Shown: positions 21,201 to 36,200 of the stretch, one piece after another | Layout of the letters: the number at the start of each line of letters is the position of its first letter | Numbering within the stretch: position 1 is the first letter of the stretch | Notes under the pieces: generated by a model | Told to the model about the DNA's origin: nothing | Database searches by the model: none | What the model saw: the letters and a program-made list of their open reading frames with translations, nothing else | Assembly (NCBI GenBank): GCA_036023115.1 | Contig: JAYKKT010000064.1 | Coordinates: 8,440,501 to 8,504,500 of the forward strand | DNA length: 64,000 nucleotides | Reading direction: 5' to 3' | Source of the DNA: Brasenia schreberi | Lineage: Eukaryota; Streptophyta; Magnoliopsida; Nymphaeales; Cabombaceae | Program-made: the position numbers and the translations under genes

Positions 21201-24200
21201 GATCGCCATCCTTCATATACCTCCATATGCTCCATGTTCGTCATAAACAAAACAAACTTGAGCCTTAACTAATTCTTGTGGAAAAGATTGGACTTTCAGG
21301 TGCTAGCTAGTTACACTAAATGTTTACTATCACAGCACCTTTTAAATTGGAAAGAATGCATGCTATTGACATCTTTTGCTGCAAACTCCACGAGTAAACC
21401 AATCCAGGTTACATTTATTTTAACATTTGTTCAGGACTCTGGGCTGTTGCATAACATGTCATTTGGTAGATGAAAGATAGGATGTTTTTGTTAGGCTACC
21501 ACTTGTATTCGGGATTGTGGTGTATTCATGAATCAACTAAAATTACATTAATGTTAAATTAGCTTTCTTTAACTTTATTTACTGATCTTAATATCTATAA
21601 AGTTGCTATTGAGATTTGAGGATTTCATTTATGATTTTTATGCTTGCATTTCAACAAATGCCAAGTATAGTGTGATTTTTAATTTTTGCTAGTGATTTGG
21701 CTTAGAGTTCTTTATATTTCCTTCATTTTCACCACCCAGTTTGTTCAACTCTTTCTGTGTTTTGCAGTTCCATAGTGCATACGGTGATGCCAAGAATTGG
21801 GTTACCAGATCCCTATCTTTCATCCGATCACATATTCCAGGTGTCATGAACCCTCATGCCAAGGTCGTGCAACAATGGAACAAATTTTTTGTTATCTCAT
21901 GCTTGGTGGCTGTATTTACAGACCCATTATTCTTCTTTCTGTTGTCCGTGCATGAGGTATGGTTCTAAATCTTCTCTAAGAAATCATTACTTGTTTCATT
22001 CAAATTTCAGCATATTTACCTTTTCATCACGATCCTAGAATTGTTGTACCATTGATTTGTATTTCATGTACTGGTGACCCTTGAGATTAAACCTTGATTG
22101 GATCGTACTGATATGTCGGCATATGATCATGAAAATGTAATGATATTATTTTGCTGTTGTTCATGCTAGACCTTGTCAGTTTCAACTGTGGCAGGGTTTG
22201 TGTGTCAGCTTTACTACTAGCTTCATGCATCTTATTAGAGGAACATATTATGGGTGACATAGTTTATCCAAAGAATTCTGCTTACAAGATGGCACTTCTA
22301 CAATAGGTTGTTTTGACAAAGTCCATATGAGTGTTATTGATCAGATACTTTCTTTGATGACATATTTTTGGCAGTTTTGCTGATTTAGAAGAGGGATATG
22401 GTTCGTATAAGAATCTCCATCTCTCCATTTCTTGTTTGGTTTATGGTTTGGTAAATGTTATCTTTGGATTAATGGAAAAACAACTTTGTTAATTGATTTT
22501 TGTGAAAGTGAATGGTAATAGTTACATTTTATCCATGTTATGGAAAATGCAACCAAAGTGAGGGGGCTTTGTGTGTACCTCCATAAGAACCAAAATGTGT
22601 CCAATGTCAACAAGCCTAAATAAATACTGGCTTCCATTTATAATTCCCTTTAGTAATAATATTAATCTATTAGGTGTACCCAAGTTTATCTTTACTTTTC
22701 AGTTGGGACCATAGATATGTCTCAATCCTTGAGGTATTTCCATTTATACCTCTTCACTAAGATCTCCTTATAAGAATGCATTCTTAACATTAAGTGTCAC
22801 ATTTTTCATCCCTTATTTGTTGCTAGATTGATAAATATTTATACCATGTTAAACTTTATTGATACACCCATCTATAGATTACATAATTTTTGGTTGGAAG
22901 TAATCTCTCCACCATAGACACCACCATCGACTTCTCTATGCCCTCCTGGTTGCTGCGGATTTTTTCTTTTTTTAACCCTAACTAATGCTATTACTTATAC
23001 TATCTTATAACCTAAATGACTAATCTACCCTTACTTAACCATACTTAACAATCAGATACACGTGGATCCAATATTGGACCCGATACCACTTCTTAACAAA
23101 AGTCTTTCATGACTAAGTTGGGTATAGAAACTGCAGTTTTATTCCCTTTAGTGCGACAGTAAAGCTACTATCAAGTTGCCCCTCACCTAGTGTATCATGG
23201 AAGGACAAAGTACATTGAAATGGATTGTCACTTCATCTGTGAGATAGTTGTCAACAAAATATTTTAGGTGATTTACATTGTGTCTGAAGAACAATGTGCA
23301 TATTTTCTTACCAAGACTGTCAACAAATCCAACCTTGTGAATATCCTCATCTAGTTGAGCGTTTTCAACATCTTCCTCCCAACTTGAGGGGGAGTGTTAA
23401 GAAGTAATGGTGGATTAGTTCTGGACCCCTAGTCCTATTATTAGTCTTTTAGTATAACTTGTTAATTATTTTGTTAGTATAAGGGTAGATTAGTCATTCA
23501 AGTTTGAACACGCTTATATAAGGGGTCATTAAGAAAACCTAAATGAATAAGAGAGAAAAGTGTGCAGTTGCAGAAGTGTGTGTGTGGCTGATGTAAGGGT
23601 GACCTCTCTAGAGGCAATCCCACTTCATGTAACAGGCAAATACTCATCAATAAAGGTTACTTTATAACAAAGATGACCCACTTACGGGCAATTGGTGTTC
23701 GTTTACACATTCTAACATTCTTTTAACTACATAAAGTGGTCAGTCTGTAGCAATTTCCTGGTGAACAATTTTGGACAAGTATGAACTTGACATTTTTCTT
23801 TTTGGAATCGTTGCCCGTCATTTCCAGATAATGATTTTGGTAGTGCTAAGTTTGTCTTATTCTTGTTTCTCACTGAGACCTTTCATTAATGATAAGAGTT
23901 ATTGCATTGTGATATTTGGTAACACCTTAAAATTCTCTGAATCCTTGATTATTTTGTGTTAATGTTACTTGTTCCTTTTTTGTAGAAGAACAAATGTATA
24001 ATTCTTGATTGGACCTTGGCTACTGTAATTGCATGTGTGAGGAGTATGACTGATTTTATTTATTTGCTGCACATGCTTCTGCAGGTATGTCCTACTTATA
24101 ATTGACTTCCTCTTGTGAATATATTTCTACCTGTTCCTTGCTTCCTCTTTGTTCAATAATAGAAGTCTTCACTTTTATTTGGAGACTGGATGAGTATATG

Positions 24201-27200
24201 TTCCATAATAAGGTTAATGGAGAACATGAACAGTAATGACAAAGGTACCGCAATTTAGGTTTTTGAACTTGGATTCTATGGCTTTAAGGTTTCCAATTCT
24301 GATCTACAGTTGGCTGCCTGTTTGAGACTTTTAGACTTTTCATACAGTTTCCAAATGTATCTAAATAAGGAACTTTGCAATCCCATGTCAATGCTTAGGT
24401 TGAACTCTTTTCCTTGAAATACTTCTGTATTCCTTTCCTTCTAGATATGCTACCTTGCCAGAAAGACCACCAAAAGCTAATCATCCCTCAATTCAAAACT
24501 AATCATCCCTCAATTCCTACCGTTCCTTTTTGTTAAGAAAATATATAAGACTTATTTATTTACTGGCAGGACAGTTCATGGCCATACAAGGCACTTGGAG
24601 ACAGGTTGAAGAAGATGCGTCTTGCAGCTCCTTCTCTCTTCTTTTTATTAATCTCAACCTTAGGGTTACAAAAGAAGTAATTACGGCATATATAAAGCCT
24701 TTTATAACTTGAAAGACTAAAATGCCCTAATTACAATACATATAATACATGATTAAGGCTTTTCTTAAATTGATTCAGTTCTGAAACAGATCCAGGCATA
24801 AATCAATTGGAATTCCTTGTGGCAACTTTTTCTCTTATGAAGTGACAATCAACCTTAATATATTTGGTCCTTTCACGATAAATTGGATTAAATGCATTCT
24901 GAATAACAACTTTACTATCATAGTAAAGTGGATGAGTATCTCCTATCTTCATACCCAACTCTTTCATCACAGACTTTAACCATAGTCCCTGACCTATATT
25001 GCACGGGTACGCCCAAACGGACAACATACCTGTATTGTAGATTTTGTATCTAGGGAGAGCTCAATATCAAATAATATGCATCAACAGTAAACACAAATGC
25101 AGAAATAGAGGTCAGCGACCTCTTGGCTGCCGCAACCTCTCTCTGATTCTTTTATTCAATCATTCTTAACGCACCCTAAAACATGTTTAGGGTTTTATAG
25201 TACAGAGGTTCTAACTTAAAAGACTAATTTGCCCTTACTTAAAGGCACTAATTAGACCCGATTCCCAATGGATCAGATTATGATCCATTGGGATCCACAT
25301 TATTTAAGACATGAGATAAGTACAGAAATAGAAATCTTCAATCTTCATCGTCTACTTGATCTCCAACACGCCCCCTCAAGTTGGGTCTTAAAGACTTGAA
25401 ATACCCAACTTGGCAAGAGTCTTATTTAACCCATTAACAGAAATTGGTTTTGTTAGAATGTCCACCAGTTGATCCCCAGAATGTACGTAAAGAAGGTTGA
25501 ATATTCCTTAAGAAACTTTCTCTCCAATAAAATGACAATCTATTTTAATGTGTTTGGTACTCTTATGAAAGATTGTATTAGATGCCATTTGAAGATTTGT
25601 TTACTGATAGTGAAAAAATTGATTGAAGTCTTCTTTTTTAGACTTATTTCATCAAAAAGTGATATTATCCATAGTCCTTCACACATGCCAAGGGCGATAG
25701 CACGATATTCAGCTTCTGCACTTGACTTGGTCACCACAGACTCTTTCTTACTTTTTCAAGATACTATATTACCTCCTAGACATACCATATAACTAGACGT
25801 TGACTTTTTATCAACTTTGGAACCTGCCCAATCAACATCTGAATAAATCTCTATATTAAGTGAGGAATAAAGAGTATATAATAAACCATAGGTAATAGAA
25901 GATTTAGGTATCTGATGATATGAAACAGTGTACTCATATGATGTTTAGATGGGGAATGCATCCATCTACTAACATATCCAACTGCAAAACTCACATCTGG
26001 TCTTGTGATGGTAATATAGATTAGTTTTCCCACCAATCGCTGATATCTACCAACATCTTCATATGGTTTAGCTGAATTAACATTCTCCTCTTTTGAAATT
26101 TCAATTGGAGTAGAACATATCTGACAATCCTCCATTTTAGTTTCTTTCAATAAGTCTTCAATGTATTTTCTTTGACTTAAGAATAGACAATCTTTGCTTT
26201 GGATTATTTTAATGTCCAAGAAATAGTGTAATCTACCCAAGTCCTCTAAGTCAAACAATGCACTTAGTTGTTTTTTCAGAATAGCTATGCCTTCTGTATC
26301 ATCACTTGTAATAATTATGTCATCTACATATACCAATAGTAAGATAGTTATCTTCCCTTTGTTCATAAATAATGTATGATCACTAACACACCAGTTGAAG
26401 CGCAAACTCATAACACCATTACTAAATTTATCAAACCATACTCGTAGAGATTGTTTTAAGCCATAAATTGATTTCTTAGTTTGCAGACTTTGTTTGACAT
26501 TTGTCCATGGTCATATCCACGTGGTAGGTCCATATATATATCTTCCAGAAAGTCACTCTGAAGAAACACATTCTTCACATCCAATTGCCATAAGTTTCAT
26601 CCTTTATTGACGGTTACACTTAGGATAATTCTGATAGTGTTCATTTTTGCCACCGGTGCAAAAGTTTATGTATAGTCAATGCCATATGATTGATTATAAC
26701 CCTTAGCCATTAGTCTCTCTTTGTATCTTTCTATATTCCCATAAGCTTTGTACTTTACTGAATACACCCATTTGCATCCCACAGTTTTTCCCTCTGGTGG
26801 TAAATCAACAAGTTCAAGTGTTGTTTCTTTCTAATGCTGCAATTTCTTCTTTCATTGCTGCTCTCCACTTTAACTGTTGTTCTGCTTCTACAAATGTTCT
26901 GGGAATATAAGTATTATCTGCATTCATCACAAACAACTGATACTCCTTTGGATAATTAGTAAATGAGACCAATTTTTGTAAGAAATATCTTGCAGTTTCA
27001 CGTTTCCCTTTTTGAAGAGCAATAAACAAATCATCAAGTACAATAATAGAGTCTTTTACCTAAGAAGGAGTTAAATCTGATTTAGGGTGAGGATTTTGAT
27101 TCGAAGTAGTAGACTGAAGGCCTTCCTCTCACCTTTAGTATAAACTTGCCATTCCTTTTCTTGTGGAGGGTACATCTCCTCTTCTTCCCTTCCAAGCTCT

Positions 27201-30200
27201 GGTTGATTTTCAAGTGGTAGAATTGGTGTCACATTAGGTGAATAAATATCTAATTGTTGACCTTCTTGTTTGCTATAAAATGGTGTATCTTTATGGAAAG
27301 TAACATCTATAGTAACATATGACTTTCTTTTGATAGGATCATAGCATTTATACCCCTTCTAAGTAGCAGAATACAATAACAACTATGCCTTTTCCCATTC
27401 TAGACGGGGTCAGCTACATGGATTCTTTGTTTTCATGATCCCTATCTTGTTTCATGTTAGCAATTAACTTATAATAAGCTAGATCATTCTTTATCTGAGT
27501 AGCAGAATATCCCAAGAAAATGCATTTAACAGCTCAAGCATCTAATTTATCTCTCATACCATAGTATATATGAACAAAGCAAGTACACCCAAACACTTTT
27601 GGTAGTAAATGAAATTGTTTTTGAGCAGGACATAAAGAACCCTGCTTGGCATACGGTTGATAAGATACACAACTGTCAATACGGTTGATGGAGATGTTAC
27701 ACATAGAATTAATGCTGGTTGGTTAAAATGGAGAGGAGCATCAGGTATTCTTTGTGATAAGAAGATACCATTAAAATTAAAAGGTAAATATTATAGAGCA
27801 GCAATTAGGCCTGCCATGTTTTATGGTTCTGAGTGTTGGGCAGTTTATCATCAACAGGTACAAAAGATGTCTGTGACAGAAATGAAGATGTTGAGATGGA
27901 TGAGTGGTCATACAAGAAAAGACCATATACATAATGAGGTTATTAGAAACAAATTAGGAGTGGCACCAATAGAGGATAAAATGAGAGAACATCGTTTAAG
28001 ATGGTTTGGACATATAGAAAGAAGATCAAAAGAAGAACCTGTAAGAAGGTTAGAAAAACTAAATTTGGAAAGTATTAAAAGAGGTAGAGGACGACCACAA
28101 AAGTGTTGGAAAGAAACAATAAAGAATGATCTAGCTTATTGTTAGTTAACTGCTAACATGGCACACGATAGGGATCTGTGTAAACAAAGAATCCTTGTAG
28201 CCGACCCCGTCTAGTATGGGAAAAGGCTTAGTTGTTGTTGTTGTTGTTTGTTGTAAATCTATAACTAAAAGTCGATTTTGGGTGGTTAGGCTTTCTTCGG
28301 GAATTACCTTGTAATGTTTATAACACGATCTATCTTTTTTTCTATAAATAAAGTAATCAATTTGTGTTCGTGATAAGCGACTCTTATAAGTAATTAAATG
28401 TTCATATCATTTTTTGAAGATTGTATTGACTATAAAGAGATCAAATGCCGTAGCAAAATTTAAAATCTCCCTACCTTCCTCATTTATATCCCCAAAACCA
28501 AAGTTTCCATGAATCCCTTATCCTAATGTCTCTTTACCAACTTGTCCATTTAAGTCTCCTCCTAAACAAATCATCTCCCTTTGTGGAATCTTTTGAATCA
28601 CCTTATCTAACTTTTCCCAAAAAGTTGTTTTTATACTATCTTCTAGTCCTACTTGGGGTGCGTAAGCACAAACTATATTCAAAACCTCTACTCCTAACAC
28701 CAATTTCAATGTCATGATTCAGTCACCATATCGTTGTATGTCTACTACACTATGCTTTAAATCTTTATTTTTGATAATACCAAATCCGTTTCGAGACTTT
28801 TCTTTACTTGAGTACCATAATTTAAAACATGTATCCTATATCTCCTTTGCTTTTTCTCCAACCCATTTTGTATCTTGTAAACATAGAATATGAATCTTTC
28901 TCCGAATCATAGTATCTACCACCTCCATTAGCTTATCGGATAATGTTCCAATATTCAAAGAACCAATACGAATCTTATTATCTAGAACTAGCTTCCTTAC
29001 TTCCCGCATCCGTACATAATCAAAATGCGGAGACCCTCTCTGCAAATTATTCACTATATTCGGGCGGCAATGTAGTGGGACTAACTTCTTTACCCACACC
29101 CGTCCATGATGTGGGAACCCTCTCTGCAATTGATTTACTACATTTGGCCGAAAATGTAGTGGTCATTGCTTACTTATTACTGCATTCGGGCTCTGAAGTA
29201 CGTCGCTAGGCGAGGATGCCCTAAAGCAATGCTCATAATTTTTGTAATCCATGTTATAAAAATTCGACGAAGTTTTACGTTGGCTGTTGAAAGCCTAACA
29301 TAACCCTCCTCCTTTATCCGGGCTTGGGACCGACAATGCAAGGGTGATCCCTTACACGGGCAGAGTTTTTTGTGTACATGTATTTAAAATTTTCTCATCA
29401 CATGTCATGTGAAATGAGGTCCCAGAATCAAGTAACCATGAATTCATACCTTGTCCTTGGAGGTGGTGGAGCATAATGCACCAATAGATGTCTTTTCCTT
29501 TAATTCAACCTTAAGTTGCTTCATCTTTTCTTGAATTGCAAGGAGGTTGAAAGTTTGAACTACTTCTCCATCCATAACGGCTACCTTTTTCTTCAATTTT
29601 GGACATTTCTTCATAATGTGACATTTCTTTACAATAGAAATATACTTCTTATTTGTATTATTAGTCCCTCTTGTTTTAATTGCAGGGGTCAATATGGTCT
29701 TATATTAGTCCCCGACCTAGATGCAACCAATGTGGAATCCTTTTGGACTCTGACTTCATTAAATCTTGTTTCCGCTATTCAAAGATCTAAAAGTAACTCT
29801 TCTCTTGTTGCGAATGACTTCTGGTATATAAGAGAGGACCACACTCTTTCAAACTCTTCTTTCAAGCTTCTAAGTAATTGATAGAAGAAATCTTCATTTT
29901 GTTTGCATTGCCTTACGTCAAGACAATGTGTATACTTTCTTTCGTATCCACGAAGTTGGTTTCAAATATTTGAAAATTCACTATAATATTCTTTTATTTC
30001 CTTATCTAAGAGATGAAAGCTTATCTCAGAGGGCCGTTAGTATGAGCCAATCACTTTGAACATGAGCTCTTTTCAAATAATCCCATGCATCTTTTACACT
30101 CATAAATTTCGACAAGGCATCACGTGTTGTTCCAAAGTAACGCTTGTGGATGACTCTATTTTGGTTCCACTAATATAGCTCCATAGTTTTATGAAATATA

Positions 30201-33200
30201 GGTAGTTTTTTGGGCTCTCTTTTTATAATTCGAGTTAGTCAAACGGAAATTAAATCCCTTTTCTTCCACAAAAAACCTTAAATCAAACTGTAGACTTGAT
30301 TGAAGTATCTTAAAACAAAGAGTATTCTTACTTAAATCGGTGAGAAAACAATCCACAAGAGAACAAAGTGTCTTCTTTTCCTTTGCAGATAATTTCTTCT
30401 ATGTGATCCGCTTCCCAATGCAACCGTGAGAGCGATTAGCGCTCTAATACCATGTAAAGAATCAGCACGTCTAGTGCTTTGCCAATAACTGCCACAGTCA
30501 ACCACTTGGATTATCAAGAGATTAGTCACTAATGTGACTGCAAACAGCTTTAAAGGAAAGCAGCTTCAAAGGAAATATAAATCACAGCAAAATTGCTCGC
30601 AATTGAATACCCTTTGAATTCAATTGAATTAATCAGTCACCAAGGCTTAGATCAATTGTATGTAGCCTTAAGTTGTACTTAAGGGGTAGCCGGCAGCAAG
30701 CAGAGGCTACTAGCCCTTGGGAACTGAGATCATGTTCATTGGTTGCATTTGCATACCATCCCTTGGCTTGTGATTTTGTCTCTGATGAAATTCTTCCTGA
30801 TGTTTCATTCATATGACTTTCTTAGTAGTTTCTTGGGCTATAGCGGTTCCTTTAAGCCTTTCAAGGAAAGAATCATGTATAATTTTTGTGATTCGTGTTG
30901 TCTAATTAGATTCATATTGCCGGTTCCAAGCCCATTTAAGGGATCATCCTTGCGTTGTCGGTCCCAAGCCCGGATAAAGGAGGAGGGTTGTGTTAGGCTT
31001 CCGATAGCCTAAAACTTCGTCGGATTTTTACAACATGGATTACAAAAATTATGAGCATTGCTTTGGGGCATCCTCGCCTAGCGACGTACATCAGAGCCCG
31101 AATGCAGTAATAAGTAAGCAAGGGCTACTACATTTTCGTCCGAATGTAGTGAATCAATTGCAGAGAGAGTTCCCACATCATGGACGAGTGTGGGTAAAGA
31201 AGTTAGTCCCGCTACATTGCCGCCTGAATATAGTGAATACTTTTAAGAGAAGGTCTTCGCATTTTGATTATGGACGGATGCGGGGGGTAAGGAAGCTAGT
31301 CCTAGATAATAAGATTCGTATTGGTTCTTGGAATATCGGAACATTATCTGGTAAGCTAATAGAGGTGGTAGATACTATGATTCGGAGAAAGATTCATATT
31401 CTATGTTTACAAGAGACAAAATGAGTTGGAGAAAAAGCAAAGGAGATAGAGGATAAAAGTTTTAAATTATGGTACTCTGGTAAAGAAAAGGCTCGAAACG
31501 GAGTTGGTATTATCATAAATAAAGATTTAAAGGAGAGTGTAGTAGACATACAACGATATGGTGACCGAATCATGACGTTGAAATTAGTGTTAGGAGCATA
31601 GGTTTTGAATATAGTTTGTGCTTACGCACCCCAAGTAGGACTAGAAGATAGTATAAAGGCAGTTTTTTGGGAAGAGTTAGATAAGGTGTTTCAAAAGATT
31701 CCACAAAGGGAGGTGATTTGTTTATGAGGAGATTTAAATGGACATGTCGGTAAAGAGGCATTAGGATATCAAGGGATTCATGGAAACTTTGGTTTTGGGG
31801 ATATAAACGAGGAAGGTAGGGAGATTTTAAATTTTGCTGTCATTTGATCTCTTTATAGTCAATATAATCTTCAAAAAATGATATGAACATTTAATTACTT
31901 ATAAGAGTCGCTTATCACAAAAAAAATTGATTACTTTATTTGTAGAAAAAAAGATAGAGCGTGTTGTAAAGATTGTAAGGTAATTCCAGAAGAAAGCTTA
32001 ACCACCCAACATCGACTTTTAGTTATGGATTTACAAATAAAAAAATGGACAAAGAAGAAAAAAGTGCATCGTGCTATTCGGACTAAATGGTGGAACCTCA
32101 AAAGCGAGAAAGAAGATATATTTAAACAAAAAGTCCTTCAAGGAGATGTTTGGAATTATATTGGCACACCCTGTGATATGTGGAATAATATAACTATACA
32201 TATTAGGAAAGTGGCGAAAGATGTGTTAGGGGTATCTAAGGGAGGTGTACCGGCACAAAAAGAATCTTGGTGGTGGAGTGTAGTACAAAATAAAATCAAG
32301 GCAAAGAGGGCATGTTCCAAATTATATTATGCTAAGAAAACTAGTGAAACTTTAGAAGCTTATAAGAAAGCAAAGAAGGAAGCGAAAAAGGCCATCAATG
32401 AAGTAAAAGCTAAAATTTGGGAGGATTTATATAAAAAAATCAACTCAAAAGAGGGTGAAAGAGATATTTTTAGGATAGCTTGGGCTAGAGAGAAGAAAAC
32501 TAAAGATCTTAAATATGTTAGATGCATCAAAGATGAGGATGAAAAAATTCTTGTTGCAAATGATGATATAAGAAATATATAAAAAATTGATTTTTATAAG
32601 CTTTTTAATAAAAAGAAAGATGTTACTATTAGCTTAGAAGAGTTAGCCAAGTCAGAAAAGTATAAACCACAATTTCTACCGACGTATTCAAAAGAATGAA
32701 GTCAAAGAGGCTCTTAAACATATGAAGAGTGGTAAATTGGTAGGACCAGATAATATTCCTATAGAAGTTTGGAAAATACTAGGAGAAATAGGTATCACTT
32801 GGCTCACAAGACTATTTAATGAAATATGAAAAAACCAAAAGATGCCCGAGGAATAGAGAGCAAGTACACTTATACCCATATATAAGAACAAGGGAGACAT
32901 TCAAAATTGTGCGAATTATCGAGGTATCAAGTTAATGAGTCATACTATGAAATTATGGGAAAGAATTATCGAACGTAGGTTAAGACAAGTATCAAGTACA
33001 ACAGAAACCAATTTGGATTTATGCCAGGTAGATCTACTATTGAAGCGATTCACCTTTTGAGATGTCTTATGGAACATTTTAGAGCAAAAAAGAAAGACCT
33101 TCACATGATATTTATTGAATTAGAAAAAGCTTATGATAGGGTACCGAGGGAGGTTCTTTGGAGAACTTTGGAAAAAAGAGGTATCCCATTGACATATATT

Positions 33201-36200
33201 AACCTTATAAGAGACATGTATGATGGTGCAAAAACATGTGTGAGGACTCATGAAGGAACGACAGACTTCTTTGAAGTTAATATTGGGTTACATCAAGGAT
33301 CAACTTTAAGTCCATACTTATTTATAATGGTGATGGATGAGTTAACAAAACATATTCAAGATGAAGTACCTTGGTGTATGTTATTTGCAGATGACATTGT
33401 ATTAGTGGAGGAGTCTAAGGAAAAAGTTAATAGAAAATTGGAACTATGGAGAGAAACATTAGAAAGCAAAGGCCTCCGACTTGTTTGAACAAAGACATAA
33501 TATATGGAATGTAAGTTTGATCATTTGGCTACTTCAGAGGACATAGAAATTAAAATTGGCACACATTGCATTCCCCCAAAAGAAAGTTTTAAATACCTAG
33601 GGTCAATTTTTCAAAGTGATGGAAGAATTGATGGAGATGTTACACATAGAATTAATGCTGGTTGGTTAAAATGGAGAGGAGCATCAGGTATTCTTTGTGA
33701 TAAGAAGATACCATTAAAATTAAAAGGTAAATATTATAGAGCAGCAATTAGGCCTGCCATGTTTTATGGTTCTGAGTGTTGGACAGTTAATCATCAACAT
33801 GTACAAAAGATGTCTGTGACAGAAATGAAGATGTTGAGATGGATGAGTGGTCATACAAGAAAAGACCGTATACATAATTATGTTATTAGAAACAAATTAG
33901 GAGTGGCACCAATAGAGGATAAAATGAGAGAATATCGTTTAAGATGGTTTTGACATATAGGAAGAAGATCAAAAGAAGAACCTATAAGAAGGTATGAAAA
34001 ACTAAATTTGGAAAGTATTAAAAGAGGTAGAAGATAATAGAAAAATAATCACATTCATTAAGATAACCAAACTTACAAAATATGGTAGATTGGAGGCATT
34101 CCTCCAATCTGCCCCCAAAAGGAAGAAGTCGGCTCTCACAGCTGCCGCTCAACCACTATGCTTCTTAATGCACTAAACCCTAATCACTACTACTTATACC
34201 CTATCTAACTTGAATTCCTAAACTACTCCTAATTATTATTAATTACTACTAAAGCGACATGAACCTTACATAACGTGACATACATAAGAAAACGTGAAAT
34301 ACATATCTTTAACACTCCCCCTCATTTTGGGTGAAGGATGTTGATAACACCGAACTTAAATAATGTCTCCTTTAGTTGCTTGCTTCTAGTTGCCTTTGTT
34401 AAGAAATCAACCCTATGTTTCATGGATTGAACATATTCAGCTTGAATTCTTGATTAGCTATCTTCTCTCTGATAAAGTAACAGTCAATTTCTATATGCTT
34501 TATCCTTTCATGATATACTGGATTAGAAGCCATCTGAATATGCTGCACTACTGTCACAGTATAGTGGTATAGAAAGATTAGAAGGAAATCCCAGTTCTCT
34601 GATCAAAGAAGATACTCATTTTTCTTGACACATGGCTTGTGCTATGGCTCTGTATTCGGCTTCTGCTGTTGATCTGGCAACCACTGTCTGTTTTTTACTT
34701 TTCCAAGAAATAATATTGTCCCCTAGTAAAGTAACATAACCTGTAGTTGATTTTCTGTCATCACGTGAACCTACTCAGTCTGCATCAGAATAAAGTTCAA
34801 TGTATAGATTTGATGACTTTGAATAAAGCAACCCCATTCCTTAAGTGGATTTTAGGTATCAAAGAATTCTGTACACTGCACACATGTGATTCTTGGTAGG
34901 AGAATGCATATATCTGCTCACAACACCGACTGCATAGGTAATATCTGGATGTGTGATAGTCAAATATATGAGTTTGCCAACCGACTTATGGTATTTGTGA
35001 ATGTCTTTAAATTTTTCACTATCACCACTGAATAATTTCTGATTTACTTCCATAGGAATGTCGCTCAGTTTACATTCGAGCATATGTGTATCTTAAAGAA
35101 GATCCATTAAGTATTTACGCTGCGTCAGGAAGATACCTCGGTTAGAATAGAGAACCTCTATGCCCAAAAAATAGTGTAGCCTACCCAAATCTTTAAGATC
35201 AAATAATGCATGAGGATTATGCTTTAACTTGGATATTTCTTCAAGATCATCTCCTGTGACGATTATGTCATCCACATAAACAGCAAGTATCGATATTTTG
35301 GTTCCTTTCTTGAAGAAGATTGTATGATCATTGAGGCTACTGCTGTATCCTGGACTGCACACTGCCTTACTGAATTTATCAAACCAAGCTCGGGGAGACA
35401 GCTTTAACCCATAAATTGCTTTATTGAGTTTACATGCTTTATTGGCAGACATTTTTATATCCATGCCTGGAGGAATCTCCATATAAACTTCTTCATTTAA
35501 GTCACCTTGTAAGAAAGCATTTTTAACATCTAGTTGCCATAGGTTCCATACCAAATTTGCTGCCATACTGAGAAGTATTCTGATTGAGGTAAGTTTAGCA
35601 ACTGGTGCAAAAGTCTCTGTATAATCAATACTATATGACTGACTGTATCCTTTGGCAACCAATCTCGCTTTATATCTCTCCACAGTTCCATCTGCCTTAT
35701 ATTTAATGGTAAATACCCATTTGCATCCAACAATATTCCTATCCAGAGGTAGCTGTGTGATGGTCCATGTATTATTTCTTACAAGAGCATTCAATTCTTC
35801 TTCAATTGCAGCTTTCCATAGAGAGCACTTAACTGCTTCTTCAAATTTTGAAGGAATCTTATGCTTCTCAGCATTCATAACAAATCTCTGATAAGTCTGA
35901 GAGGTATGACCATATGAAACATAATTAGAAATAGGATAACGGGCACAAATACGTTTACCTTTGCGAATAGCAATAGGAATTTCGAGATCTTCTCTTCCTT
36001 CCACAATAGGATCTGAGTCAGGGGAAATATCTTTGGTGCTTGTATATGGTGCTGGTTCTTCTTCAGTGTAGATAATATTTCTCAACCCTTTCTTATACCT
36101 TAATATCTCTTCTTGCTTACTGTCCTTATTTCTATTATCATCTGCATTCTCTTTGGCATCGCCTGGGACTACTGGTAGGACATATGAGGAAATTTGCTTA

